Shown: piece by piece, positions 25,218-32,782 of the stretch | Numbering within the stretch: position 1 is the stretch's first letter | Layout: every line of letters begins with the position of its first letter | Source: Fervidifonticultor_A sp037443565 | GTDB lineage: Bacteria; Sysuimicrobiota; Sysuimicrobiia; Sysuimicrobiales; Humicultoraceae | Direction of reading: 5' to 3' | Assembly (NCBI GenBank): GCA_037443565.1 | Contig: JBBIOB010000003.1 | Span: 62,001 to 126,000 of the forward strand | DNA length: 64,000 bases | Translations under genes and position numbers: made by a program | The notes under the pieces: generated by a model | The model's input: only the letters and a program-made list of their open reading frames with translations | Told to the model about the DNA's origin: nothing | The model's database searches: none

Positions 25218-26316
25218 GGCCGTTGAGCTCCGGCAGGTCGAGATGCCCTACCGCTCGCCGTTCGAGACGTCGTTTGGGCGGGAGGATGTGAAGGCCTGCC
25301 TGCTGGTGCGCGTGCTCGCCGACGGGTTGGAGGGCTGGGGGGAGGTGCCCGCGGGTCGGGCGCCGCTCTACAACGAGGAGACCTGTGACACGGCCTGGTC
25401 GATCCTCGAGCAGTTCCTCATCGCGCCGCTGCTCGGGCAGGAGATGCCGGCGCCGCGCGCGTTTGCGGAAACGGTTGGGCACATCCGTCGCCACCACATG
25501 GCCAAGGCCGGCCTCGAGGCCGCGCTGTGGGACCTCGAGGCGCAGCGGCGCGGCCTGCCGCTGGCCGCCGTGCTGGGCGGCGAGCGCACGACGATCCAGG
25601 TCGGCGTCAGCCAGGGGATCGAGCCGACGCTCGACCAACTGCTCGACCGCGTCGGCGGCTACCTGGCGCAGGGGTACCGGCGCATCAAGATCAAGATCAA
25701 GCCGGGCTGGGACGTCGAACCCGTGCGCCGCCTCCGCGAGCGCTTCGGCGACATCCTGCTTCAAGTGGACGCCAACTCGGCCTACGAGCTCGAGGATGCC
25801 GCGGTCTTCGAGGCGCTCGACGCGTTCGGCCTGCTGCTCATCGAGCAGCCGCTTTCGGAGGACGACCTGGTGGATCACGCGACCCTGCAGGCGCGGATCA
25901 AGACGCCGATCTGCCTGGACGAGTCCATCGTGCACGAGCGCGCGGCCCGCGCCGCGCTGCGGCTGGGGGCGTGTCGCATCATCAACATCAAGCAGGCCCG
26001 GGTGGGCGGGCTGGCGGCGGCGGTTGCGATCCACGACCTGTGCCGCGCGCAGGGCGTGCCCGTCTGGTGCGGCGGCATGCTCGAGACCGGCATCGGCCGC
26101 GCCGCGAACATGGCGCTGTGCGCACTGCCGGGCTTCACGCTGCCGGCGGATCTCTCGGCCAGCAACCGCTACTTCGACGAAGACCTGATCGACCCGCCGG
26201 TGACGCTCAACCCCGACGGCACCATCACGGTGCCCACAGGCGTCGGGCTGGGCGTGCACGTCGTGATGGACCGGGTTGAACGCCGCACCGTGCGCAAAGC
26301 CCGCTTCGCCGGGTAG
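25207..26316 (+). CDS. N-acylamino-acid racemase / o-succinylbenzoate synthase family enzyme
   Basis: A 369-residue enolase-superfamily enzyme of the NSAR/OSBS branch. The capping domain starts RVEAVELRQVEMPYRSPFETSFGRED. In the barrel, the KxK catalytic lysines are in RIKIKIKPGW near residue 160, metal ligands are Asp in QVDANSAYE, Glu in LIEQPL and Asp in CLDESI, and the second catalytic Lys is in IINIKQARVGG. It interconverts N-acyl D- and L-amino acids, or makes o-succinylbenzoate in menaquinone synthesis. No other men gene is nearby, while a GNAT overlaps its start and M20 enzymes lie just upstream, so the racemase role is favoured. Confidence 0.9.
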   Translation: MRVEAVELRQVEMPYRSPFETSFGREDVKACLLVRVLADGLEGWGEVPAGRAPLYNEETCDTAWSILEQFLIAPLLGQEMPAPRAFAETVGHIRRHHMAKAGLEAALWDLEAQRRGLPLAAVLGGERTTIQVGVSQGIEPTLDQLLDRVGGYLAQGYRRIKIKIKPGWDVEPVRRLRERFGDILLQVDANSAYELEDAAVFEALDAFGLLLIEQPLSEDDLVDHATLQARIKTPICLDESIVHERAARAALRLGACRIINIKQARVGGLAAAVAIHDLCRAQGVPVWCGGMLETGIGRAANMALCALPGFTLPADLSASNRYFDEDLIDPPVTLNPDGTITVPTGVGLGVHVVMDRVERRTVRKARFAG

Positions 26317-26343
26317 CAGTAGGCTTGGCGTGGGAGACCCAGA

Positions 26344-26700
26344 ATGGCTGACTTGATTCCAACCATCCTCTTCATTGCCGTCTTTGTGGGCGCACCAGTT
26401 GTGACGCTGGTGCTCGTCCTCAATAGGCTTGGTGCCGGCCGTCAGTGGCGGTGGTCGCAATGGCGCTTCTGGGCGACAGTCGGTTTGGCTGCTTGGATGG
26501 CGGCGCGGCCACGTCCCCCCGGCGTCAGGTCCAGGAGGTTCCACAGCGGCCAGATCAGATCAACGTGCCGGGCATTCTGTCCCGGCTCCTGGGGCGCGAA
26601 CAGCAGCTCCGCCGCGTACGAGTGCCGGATCTCGCCGTCCCGGCGGACGAACACGTTCAGCGCCGGGATCTGCGTTCCGTCTGGGGTCTCGCCATGGTAG
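26344..26700 (+). CDS. Possible small membrane protein, C-terminus probably not native
   Basis: An open frame of 118 codons with a GGGAG eight bases before its ATG. Residues 4-26 form a convincing transmembrane helix (LIPTILFIAVFVGAPVVTLVLV), followed by a short basic loop and a second weaker hydrophobic patch near residues 40-50. From about residue 50 the sequence is antisense to the DUF899 relic and has the composition of an unused frame. I think the first 50 codons may be a real but truncated gene. No family is recognised. Confidence 0.3.
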   Translation: MADLIPTILFIAVFVGAPVVTLVLVLNRLGAGRQWRWSQWRFWATVGLAAWMAARPRPPGVRSRRFHSGQIRSTCRAFCPGSWGANSSSAAYECRISPSRRTNTFSAGICVPSGVSPW

Positions 26701-27093
26701 TCGCGATTGTAGGTGTTGGCAGCCGACGAGAGCAGCCTGAGATGCCGCCACCCCCGCTCCCGCGCGAAGGCCAGGATGCGGTCGATCGGGGACTTCGCCA
26801 CGACGACGAGGTTTGCGCGTTGCGCGGCGTGCGGCACCGTGCCGTCAAGACCATCCAGGATTGACGTGCACATCGGGCACGCTCTGGCCATCGATGGGTC
26901 GTACATGAAGCTGTAGATGATCAGGCTCTCCTTCCCGTCGCGGAGGAGCTCCGAGAGCCTGACGCGGCGGACGGCGCAGAGTCGCCACCCGTTCGACCTG
27001 ACGGCGCAGATCGATCTCAGCCTGAAGCAGCGCATCGCGCGCGGCACGATAGGCTGCAGTCTCGCCGGGGAAACGTACAGAGTGCAGCGACAT
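26442..27093 (-). pseudogene. DUF899 (thioredoxin-like) gene with frameshift and deletion
   Basis: The DUF899 family is readable but in two frames. The N-terminus (SLHSVRFPGETAAYRAARDALLQ, RRQVERVATLRR) lies in one frame from 27093 to about 26970. The body (VRLSELLRDGKESLIIYSFMY, CPMCTSILDG, RERGWRHLRLLSSAANTYNRDY, RHVDLIWPLWNLLDLTPGGRG) lies in another frame from about 26963. About 20 residues normally between these blocks (the LPPGG region) are missing, as is the family's end after TPGGRG. So this is a frameshifted, internally deleted and 3'-truncated relic. It would have followed the SRPBCC gene, 16 bases downstream. Confidence 0.75.
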
Positions 27094-27109
27094 TCGCGAA
27101 CCCTCCCCG

Positions 27110-27559
27110 CTACCGGGCCAGGTGCCGGTCCAACTGGTCGAAGCAGCCGTTCCAGCCCTGCGCGTGCTCGTCCCGCATCTTCGCGTCGACGAACTGCTCG
27201 TGGGTCAGCACGACTTCGGTGGCTGTGCCGCGCTCGTGGAACTCGACGGTCACGAGCGTCTCCGGCCCGCCGGTTCCTTCCCACGCCCAGGTGTAGACGA
27301 GCCGCGAGGGCGGCCGGACCTCACGGAACACGCCCGTGGAAACGTACACGGCATCCCCCTCCGGCGGCTTCATGCCGAGTCGGTACCGCCCGCCGACCCG
27401 CAGGTCGACCTCGGCGACCATCGCGGTGAAGCCGGGGCCTGCGCCCCACCAGTGCTCTAGCGCTTCCGGATCGGTCCACGCCTGGAAGACCCGCTCCTGC
27501 GGGGCCGGGAAGGTCCGCGAGATCGTGAGGATGGTGTCGGCGGACTTCGTCGTGGCCAT
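27110..27559 (-). CDS. SRPBCC/AHSA1-domain protein
   Basis: A 149-residue START-like protein of the activator-of-Hsp90-homology type. It begins LTISRTFPAPQERVFQAWTDPEALEHWW and ends TEVVLTHEQFVDAKMRDEHAQGWNGCFDQLDRHL, both typical. Such proteins bind hydrophobic ligands in a deep pocket; the real ligand is unknown. In many bacteria they are encoded next to an ArsR regulator, as here; the two genes overlap by about 100 bases in different frames. ATG 27559 lies inside the regulator's 3' extension. Confidence 0.9.
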   Translation of the reverse strand: MATTKSADTILTISRTFPAPQERVFQAWTDPEALEHWWGAGPGFTAMVAEVDLRVGGRYRLGMKPPEGDAVYVSTGVFREVRPPSRLVYTWAWEGTGGPETLVTVEFHERGTATEVVLTHEQFVDAKMRDEHAQGWNGCFDQLDRHLAR

Positions 27560-27918
27560 GATGTCTGCTCACCCCCTGGGAATTGCTTGAGGTACGCCGA
27601 GAGCGCGTCGAACTGACGCCCCCAGAACGTCCGGTACTGGTCCAGCCACGCGGCGGCGTCTCGCATGGGATCGCCCACAAGACGGCAGAAGTGAACCCGG
27701 CCCTGCCTGCGACGGGCGAGCAGCCCGGCGCGCTCCAGCACCCGGAGGTGCTTCGAGACCGCCGGGAGCGACATGCGGTGCGGCGCGGCGAGGGTCGAGA
27801 TCGAGGTCTCGCCGCGCGAGAGGGCCTCGACGATGGCGCGCCTCGTGGGGTCTGCCAACGCGGCGAATGTGTGATTCAACCTCGCTAACGTCCGTGTGTC
27901 CATGCTGACCTCTGACAT
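27457..27918 (-). CDS. ArsR-family winged-helix repressor
   Basis: A small DNA-binding repressor. The ArsR domain covers about residues 8-105: LNHTFAALADPTRRAIVEALSRGE, STLAAPHRMSLPAVSKHLRVLERAGLLARRRQGR (recognition helix and wing). No metal-binding cysteine motif is seen, so it is of the SRPBCC-linked, non-metal subgroup. The frame continues for 45 more codons of Arg/Ser/Pro-rich sequence over the SRPBCC gene; the family normally stops near YLKQF, so the end may be a lost stop. ATG 27918 and ATG 27903 both have ribosome-binding sites. A perfect 7-2-7 inverted repeat lies in its promoter. Confidence 0.85.
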   Translation of the reverse strand: MSEVSMDTRTLARLNHTFAALADPTRRAIVEALSRGETSISTLAAPHRMSLPAVSKHLRVLERAGLLARRRQGRVHFCRLVGDPMRDAAAWLDQYRTFWGRQFDALSAYLKQFPGGEQTSWPRRSPPTPSSRSRGPSRPRRSGSSRRGPIRKR

Positions 27919-27940
27919 CCTGCCCCCTGACGCAGAATAC

Positions 27941-27984
27941 TTAACCACTTGGTTAACTATATGTGGTGAATGCTCTCCTGTCAA
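27941..27984 (-). promoter_or_regulatory. Promoter and ArsR operator
   Basis: On the minus strand TTGACA (27984-27979) and TATAGT (27961-27956) are 17 bases apart, close to the sigma70 consensus. The perfect palindrome TTAACCACTTGGTTAA (27941-27956) overlaps the end of the -10 box and the start site. The ArsR protein starts about 25 bases downstream, so autorepression through this site is very likely. Confidence 0.78.
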
Positions 27985-28007
27985 GCCCAACATGGGATGC
28001 CCTGAGG

Positions 28008-28583
28008 TCAGTCGCCGAGGGTCGGCGGGACGATCGGCGGCGGAACCGGGGGGACCACCGGCCGCCGCAGAGGTTCGCCCGTCCCTCTGAAGATGGCGAT
28101 CGCCTGGATGAGCTGGCCCGTCTCTGCGTAGATGACGCGGAAGCTGATGCCCGGGCCCCGGTAGACCCACCAGTCGGCGCGTGTCCCCGGGAGGTTGCTG
28201 GGCACCGTCAGTTCGGGCGACCCGTAGACCCACCTGATCCGTGAGCCGTCCAGGCCCACCGTGATGCCTTCCTGGGTCTGGTAGGCCACACCGCAGTTGG
28301 TCTCGATGCGGCTCGCGAGACCGTCGGCATACGCCACGGCGATCTCACATGGCAAGCGGGTCGCCACATCACGGACCTGAGCGGTTGTCATGCCGATCCG
28401 AATCGGCCCAATCGCTTCGCCAGGCACGATGAGCGCAATCTCGCCTGATCGCCACGCGGGCGGACCGGGCTGCGCGCCTGCGACTCCCATGGCCAGCGCT
28501 GAGGCGGCAGCGACCATCGCCAGCGCAACGGACCGCCGCCGCCGTCCGTGCGCCGCTCGGCCCACGGCCGATGTCAGGTGCAC
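28008..28583 (-). CDS. Secreted protein of unknown function
   Basis: A 191-residue protein with an N-terminal signal: a basic run (GRAAHGRRRRS) then VALAMVAAASALAMGVAGAQPG, with a likely cleavage after AGA. The mature part repeats the pattern seen in periplasmic proteins with a GxIxIGM-TxxQV motif (GPIRIGMTTAQVRDVATRLP) and has two Cys (LPCEIAV and TNCGVAYQ) that could form a disulfide. The C-terminus is proline-rich. GTG 28583 follows GGGAGG. It is downstream of the UPF0182 gene, separated by 58 bases. No enzyme family is recognised. Confidence 0.7.
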   Translation of the reverse strand: MHLTSAVGRAAHGRRRRSVALAMVAAASALAMGVAGAQPGPPAWRSGEIALIVPGEAIGPIRIGMTTAQVRDVATRLPCEIAVAYADGLASRIETNCGVAYQTQEGITVGLDGSRIRWVYGSPELTVPSNLPGTRADWWVYRGPGISFRVIYAETGQLIQAIAIFRGTGEPLRRPVVPPVPPPIVPPTLGD

Positions 28584-28641
28584 GTCGCCTCCCCGTGGAT
28601 CGTTTGGACACCAGGATTGGGCGCCGGGCCCCAATCTCCTG

Positions 28642-31356
28642 CTACCGCTGGCGCATCACCGCCTGCAGCCGCTCGAGGATCTGGCCCAACCGTTCCATCT
28701 CCTGCCCGTAGCCGGCGAGATCGCCGGCGCGCAACCGCTCCTGCGCCAAGCGATAGGACTCGATCGCCTGCTCGGTGAGCGCCGCGGCATCTGGGGCGGG
28801 CCGTCCGGCGGTCTCCGGCGACGGACCGATCCCCGGTCCCGGCGGCGCGCCGGGCTGCGCCGGCCCTGCGCCGGGCCCGAACAACTCGGCAAGCGCCGCC
28901 TCCAGCGTGGGGGCCATGACCAGCCGCGGGCCACTCGCCGCAATCACCCGCCGCAGCTCGGGGATCTGTCCGCGCTCGGCCTGCAAGAACAGCGGTTCGA
29001 CGTACAGCAGGCCCTCTTCGATCGGGATCACCAGCAGGTTGCCGCGGATCACCTGCGAGCCCTGCTGGTTCCACAGCGTCAGTTGCTGCGCGATGAAGGG
29101 ATCCTGGCTGATGCGGGCCTCGACCTGGAGGGGACCAAAGACGATGCGCGTCTTCGGGAACCGGTAGACGATCAGCTCACCGTAGTGCGGTGGGTCGTTC
29201 CGGGCGGCCATCCAGGCGATCATGTTGTCACGGCTCGCGGGCACCATGGGCAGCATGAGGATGAACTCCGGCGCCGCCCCCTCCGCCACCCGCATGGTCA
29301 CGTAGTACGGTTCGACCGGCACCGTCTCCCCGCCGAACAGCTCGCGCGGCACGGCCCAGACGTCCTCGCGGTTGTAGAACACTTGAGGATCACGCATGTG
29401 GAACGTCGCGAAGACCTGCGCCTGCACCTCGAACAGGTCCACCGGATACCGGATGTGCGCCGCGAGCGACGCCGGCATCTGGGCCACCGGCCGGAAGAGC
29501 CCCGGGAAGATCGATCCGAGCGTCCGGACGACCGGCTCCTCAGGGGTCATCGCGTAGAAGGTCACCCCGCCCTCATAGGCATCGATGACCACCTTGACGC
29601 TGTTGCGGATGTAGTTGATGTCGCCGTAGCGCGTGGCGTACGGATACCGGTCGGTGACGGTGTAGGCATCGATGAACCAGTAGAGGCGGCCGTCAGCGAC
29701 GACCAGGTAGGGATCGCGGTCGTAGCGGAGGAACGGGGCGATGCGCGTCACGCGGGTGCGGATCTGCCGGGCGAAAAGAAGGCGGCTGTCCCGGTGGATG
29801 TCGGTCGAGAGCACGAGCTTCATGTCGCCGAAGCGATACGCCAGGGCCAGCCGGGCCAGGTAGCTGAGCCGGATGCCCCCCCGCCCCTGATACCGCGTGT
29901 ACACGTTCTCGTCGCCTCGAGGGTAGTCGAACTCGGCGACGTTCGTATTGACGATGACGTAGTTGTCCGTCAGCTCACCAAAGTAGACCTCCGGCCGGGT
30001 GATCTCCAGGGGGATGGAGGCGTCCGGCGGGATGTTCTTGACATAGAACTCCGGCAGCCCTCCTTCGGAGATGCGGTTGACCGGCGACATCGCCAGACCA
30101 TAGCCGTGGGTGTAGACCAGGTGCTCGTTCACCCAGGTGCGGGCCGGCGCCGGCAGGCGCCCGACCGTGAGCTCGCGCGCCGAGAGCATCACCTGCCGCT
30201 GGATCCCGCCGATCGTGTACCGGTCGATGTCCACATCCGAGAACGTGTAGTACGGCCGCAGCGTCTGCAGCTGGTTGAGCGCGCGCAGCAGCGGCCGGTA
30301 GTCCCACAGTCGGACGTTCTCCACCGTCGGGCGGTTGCGGGCGATGGCGGCGGCGTCCAGGAGCTCGGCGGGAAACTCCCGCTCGCGCACCCGATCGAGC
30401 CCGAAGGCGGTGCGCGTCGCCGCAATCGAGCGGACGATGAACGGCGTCTCGACGGTCAGCTCACTGGGCCGGACCCGCAGCGCCTGGACCAGCCCGGGGT
30501 AGACCACGAGCCCCACCGCCCACGCCACGGCGATGAGCGCGACGGTGGTGATGGCCAGGCGGACCGTCCGCAGCCACACGTTGGCCACCAGCAGCAGTCC
30601 GCACGCGACGAAGAGCACGAGGAGCACGCGCAGCGCGGGCAGCACCGCGTACACGTCCGTGAACGAGGCGCCGAACGCCGGCCCACGCGGGGAGTACAGC
30701 AGATCGAACGCGTCCAGCCAGAATCCGAAGCCGCGCACGAGCACTGTGACCCCCAGGAGAATCGAGAGGTGGGCCCGGGCGCCGGCGGGCGCCAGCCACA
30801 CGCCGCGGAGCATCAGGCGACCGTAGGCCGCGCCGTAGCCCAGCGCGACCGCCAGCGTCACCACCACCAGCCAGCCGAACAGCCCGTCGGCGAGGTACCG
30901 GTACACCGGCAGCGCGAAGACGTAGAATCCCACATCGCGTCCAAACAGCGGGTCCGCCGTCCCAAACGGCGCCGCGTGAACGTACTGCTGGAAGACCACC
31001 CAGTGGCGCGACGCCGAGAGCCCGGCCACGAATGCCGCCACGAGCAGCAGCCAGCCCCACCATCCCGCGCCCCAGCGCGCCGGTGCCCGGCGGAAGATGC
31101 CGCCGCGGGCGACCATGTCGATCGTCTCGGCCCGGACGGCCCGCAGCACCGGCCGCGCGTTCAGATACAGGAGGAGCCACAGGGCACCGGTGACCGCGAG
31201 CGTCACCGCCATCCGGGAGAGAAACGGCACCCAGAAGACCCGCAGGTACCCGACCTCGGCAAACCACAGCCAGTCGGTGTACCACCGGGCCAGGGTCGGC
31301 CCGACGACGAACAACAGGGCAATGGTGATCCACAGCAGGATCCGCAGACGTCGCAT
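28642..31356 (-). CDS. UPF0182 (COG1615) family membrane protein
   Basis: A 904-residue protein of the UPF0182 family, found in Actinobacteria, Chloroflexi and others. The N-terminal third holds about seven transmembrane helices, starting LRILLWITIALLFVVGPTLARWYTDWLWFAEVGYL, which is the family's signature opening. The large soluble part shows NRPTVENVRLWDYRPLL, YYTFSDVDIDRYTI, VNEHLVYTHGYGLAMSPVN and YFGELTDNYVIVNT, all conserved. The C-terminus is a Pro/Gly-rich linker plus a helix (EQAIESYRLAQERLRAGDL). Its function is unknown; the large domain is predicted to be outside the cytoplasm. Confidence 0.95.
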   Translation of the reverse strand: MRRLRILLWITIALLFVVGPTLARWYTDWLWFAEVGYLRVFWVPFLSRMAVTLAVTGALWLLLYLNARPVLRAVRAETIDMVARGGIFRRAPARWGAGWWGWLLLVAAFVAGLSASRHWVVFQQYVHAAPFGTADPLFGRDVGFYVFALPVYRYLADGLFGWLVVVTLAVALGYGAAYGRLMLRGVWLAPAGARAHLSILLGVTVLVRGFGFWLDAFDLLYSPRGPAFGASFTDVYAVLPALRVLLVLFVACGLLLVANVWLRTVRLAITTVALIAVAWAVGLVVYPGLVQALRVRPSELTVETPFIVRSIAATRTAFGLDRVREREFPAELLDAAAIARNRPTVENVRLWDYRPLLRALNQLQTLRPYYTFSDVDIDRYTIGGIQRQVMLSARELTVGRLPAPARTWVNEHLVYTHGYGLAMSPVNRISEGGLPEFYVKNIPPDASIPLEITRPEVYFGELTDNYVIVNTNVAEFDYPRGDENVYTRYQGRGGIRLSYLARLALAYRFGDMKLVLSTDIHRDSRLLFARQIRTRVTRIAPFLRYDRDPYLVVADGRLYWFIDAYTVTDRYPYATRYGDINYIRNSVKVVIDAYEGGVTFYAMTPEEPVVRTLGSIFPGLFRPVAQMPASLAAHIRYPVDLFEVQAQVFATFHMRDPQVFYNREDVWAVPRELFGGETVPVEPYYVTMRVAEGAAPEFILMLPMVPASRDNMIAWMAARNDPPHYGELIVYRFPKTRIVFGPLQVEARISQDPFIAQQLTLWNQQGSQVIRGNLLVIPIEEGLLYVEPLFLQAERGQIPELRRVIAASGPRLVMAPTLEAALAELFGPGAGPAQPGAPPGPGIGPSPETAGRPAPDAAALTEQAIESYRLAQERLRAGDLAGYGQEMERLGQILERLQAVMRQR

Positions 31357-31386
31357 GCCCGATCGTCCTCTCCTCGGCGCCCGTCC

Positions 31387-31416
31387 TTGAATGCGCCTAC
31401 CGCCTGACGCTAGAAT
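31387..31416 (+). promoter_or_regulatory. Promoter ahead of the SufT-like gene
   Basis: TTGAAT (31387-31392) and TAGAAT (31411-31416) are 18 bases apart, just ahead of the plus-strand operon starting at 31470. The fit is good for a sigma70-type promoter. Divergent UPF0182 starts 30 bases upstream. Confidence 0.5.
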
Positions 31417-31469
31417 AAGCGGGCCCTGCCCGGCCGGCTACCACGCGTCCCACTGAGGAGGGGTTCTCG

Positions 31470-31787
31470 ATGGACGCGGTCATCACCCGCGAACAGATCG
31501 TCGAGGCACTCAAGACCGTCTTCGATCCGGAGATCCCGGTGAACGTCTGGGACCTTGGCCTGATCTACGATCTGAACCTGTCCGGAGACAACGTGGCCAT
31601 CTCGATGACGCTCACGGCCCCGGGATGCCCGGTAGGCCCGATGATCGCCGCGGAGATCGAAGAGAAGCTCACCGCGCTCGGCGCGAAGACCGTCAAGGTC
31701 TCTTTCGTCTGGTCGCCGCCGTGGACCGCCGAGAAGGTCACCCCCGAGGGGAAGCTGCACCTCCAGATGCTGGGGATTCCGGTGTAG
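31470..31787 (+). CDS. SufT/MIP18-like (DUF59) metal-sulfur cluster assembly factor
   Basis: A 105-residue DUF59 protein. Motifs are VFDPEIPVNVWDLGLIYDL near residues 17-35 and LTAPGCPVGPMI with the conserved Cys, followed by FVWSPPWTAEKVTPEGK. Family members (SufT, PaaD, MIP18) help mature iron-sulfur proteins. GGAGGGG precedes the ATG. It is first of three plus-strand genes that touch or overlap, with the pseudo-receiver gene starting three bases after its stop. No other suf gene is in the window. Confidence 0.92.
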   Translation: MDAVITREQIVEALKTVFDPEIPVNVWDLGLIYDLNLSGDNVAISMTLTAPGCPVGPMIAAEIEEKLTALGAKTVKVSFVWSPPWTAEKVTPEGKLHLQMLGIPV

Positions 31788-31789
31788 CC

Positions 31790-32176
31790 GTGTTCGTGCT
31801 GATCGTCGATGACAACCTGCTGTCGTGCACGCGCCTGTTGAGCCAGGCGCAGACCGCCGGTCTGACCGCGACGGCCGTGGGGTTGGGCCCCGAGGCGCTC
31901 ACCCTGGCCCGGCAGCGCCGGCCCGACGTGATCGTGGTCAACCTGATGGCCTCCAGGCACGATCCCGCGCTGTTCGTCCGAGCCTTGAAGGCCGAGCCGG
32001 ACCTGGCCCCGATTCCCGTCCTGGGGTTCTGCGGCCACCGGGAGAAGGTCAGGCGTGAAGCGGCAGTCGCCGCGGGCTGTGACCGCGTCGTTGCGACCTC
32101 GTCGGTGACCGGCGACCTGGGGACGCTCGTCCAGGCGTTGGCAGGACGGACCTCCCGCGCGACTCGCGGCGCATGA
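31790..32176 (+). CDS. Receiver-like domain protein lacking the phosphoacceptor Asp
   Basis: A 128-residue stand-alone CheY-like domain. It begins FVLIVDDNLLSC with the acidic pair Asp7-Asp8. The third strand ends VIVVNLMAS, placing Asn51 where the phosphorylated aspartate should be. The later strand VLGFCGHREKVRREAAVAAGCDRVVATSS retains the shape but not a clear Thr/Lys switch. It therefore cannot be phosphorylated in the normal way and may act as a constitutive or protein-binding pseudo-receiver. GTG 31790 lies three bases after the SufT-like stop. It overlaps the lipoprotein gene by four bases. Confidence 0.7.
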   Translation: MFVLIVDDNLLSCTRLLSQAQTAGLTATAVGLGPEALTLARQRRPDVIVVNLMASRHDPALFVRALKAEPDLAPIPVLGFCGHREKVRREAAVAAGCDRVVATSSVTGDLGTLVQALAGRTSRATRGA

Positions 32177-32574
32177 AGGGCCTCTGGCTGGTCCTCGCAC
32201 TCCTGCTGGCGGCCGGCTGCGCCCGGCGCGCGGCGCTGGGCGACCTCACGTACTTCCCCGGATCGGCGACCATCGGGACCACCTCGTTCGTCGGCGAGAG
32301 GTATGGGTTCCCGCACGCCTCATGGGAGCAGGTCGAACTGCGCGCAGAGGCGCCCTACGAGCAGGTGCGTGACTTCTACGCCAGGCTCGCGGTCGACGGC
32401 TGGACCTCGACCTTCGAGAACGAGTCGCCCAAGAGCACGGGCCGGTTGTATCTCCGCTACCTGGCCGATGCCAGGCGGCGCACGTTCTACGTCATCGCGG
32501 TCGAGGAGCGCGAGGGATCGCGCGACGTGAGCGTGCTGCTGCGGCGCGGGCTTGCCAGGGAGCCGGAACGGTGA
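32173..32574 (+). CDS. Small lipoprotein of unknown function
   Basis: A 133-residue protein with a lipoprotein signal: MKGLWLVLALLLAAGC, where LAAGC is the lipobox and Cys16 would be lipidated. The mature part carries PGSATIGTTSFVGERYGFPHASWEQVELRAEAPYEQVRDFYARL, a pattern seen in proteins that sense or measure small molecules in an alpha-beta fold, but no named family is certain. It overlaps the pseudo-receiver gene by four bases (ATGA), so it belongs to the same operon. Confidence 0.7.
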   Translation: MKGLWLVLALLLAAGCARRAALGDLTYFPGSATIGTTSFVGERYGFPHASWEQVELRAEAPYEQVRDFYARLAVDGWTSTFENESPKSTGRLYLRYLADARRRTFYVIAVEEREGSRDVSVLLRRGLAREPER

Positions 32575-32580
32575 TATGCT
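32552..32580 (+). promoter_or_regulatory. Promoter inside the end of the lipoprotein gene
   Basis: TTGCCA (32552-32557) and TATGCT (32575-32580) are 17 bases apart. The transcript would start near 32587 and immediately form a hairpin (CCACCT-GTCGA-AGGTGG at 32592-32608), followed by a near-perfect ribosome-binding site. It would serve the 14-codon ORF at 32636. Confidence 0.45.
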
Positions 32581-32635
32581 CCACGCATCGACCACCTGTC
32601 GAAGGTGGCTGACGGGAAAGGAGGTGAGGCCGACG

Positions 32636-32680
32636 ATGAGTCCCAAGACCCCGGCCCACCAGTGGAGGATGTTCCAGTAG
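32636..32680 (+). CDS. Possible 14-residue peptide ORF
   Basis: A tiny frame coding for MSPKTPAHQWRMFQ, ended by TAG. It is unusual because AAAGGAGGTGA, a nearly full Shine-Dalgarno sequence, lies about nine bases before the ATG, behind a plausible promoter. The following 60 bases contain the partner arm of a long inverted repeat and a T5 run. It may be a leader peptide, a small expressed peptide or chance. No homologue is recognised. Confidence 0.35.
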   Translation: MSPKTPAHQWRMFQ

Positions 32681-32740
32681 AGGCTGCGTCACGTCGCGCG
32701 GCCGGCGTCCTGGCTCGTGGGCCGGGGCGCTTCACTTTTT
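32649..32740 (+). repeat. Long-range inverted repeat with T-run
   Basis: CCCCGGCCCAC (32649-32659) is perfectly complementary to GTGGGCCGGGG (32717-32727). The 57-base loop contains the end of the small ORF. After the second arm comes CGCTTCACTTTTT (T5 at 32736-32740). The structure could end the short transcript or regulate it. It also separates it from the convergent ABC permease genes. Confidence 0.4.
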
Positions 32741-32782
32741 GGGCTGCCTCGGGCGGCCCGTCCGCACCGGTGGGCCCCCTGC

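Noticed and set aside
28390..31407. A 1005-codon open frame on the plus strand
   Set aside because: It is antisense to UPF0182, full of Arg, His, Pro and Gln, with no family similarity; it is a GC-rich shadow frame.
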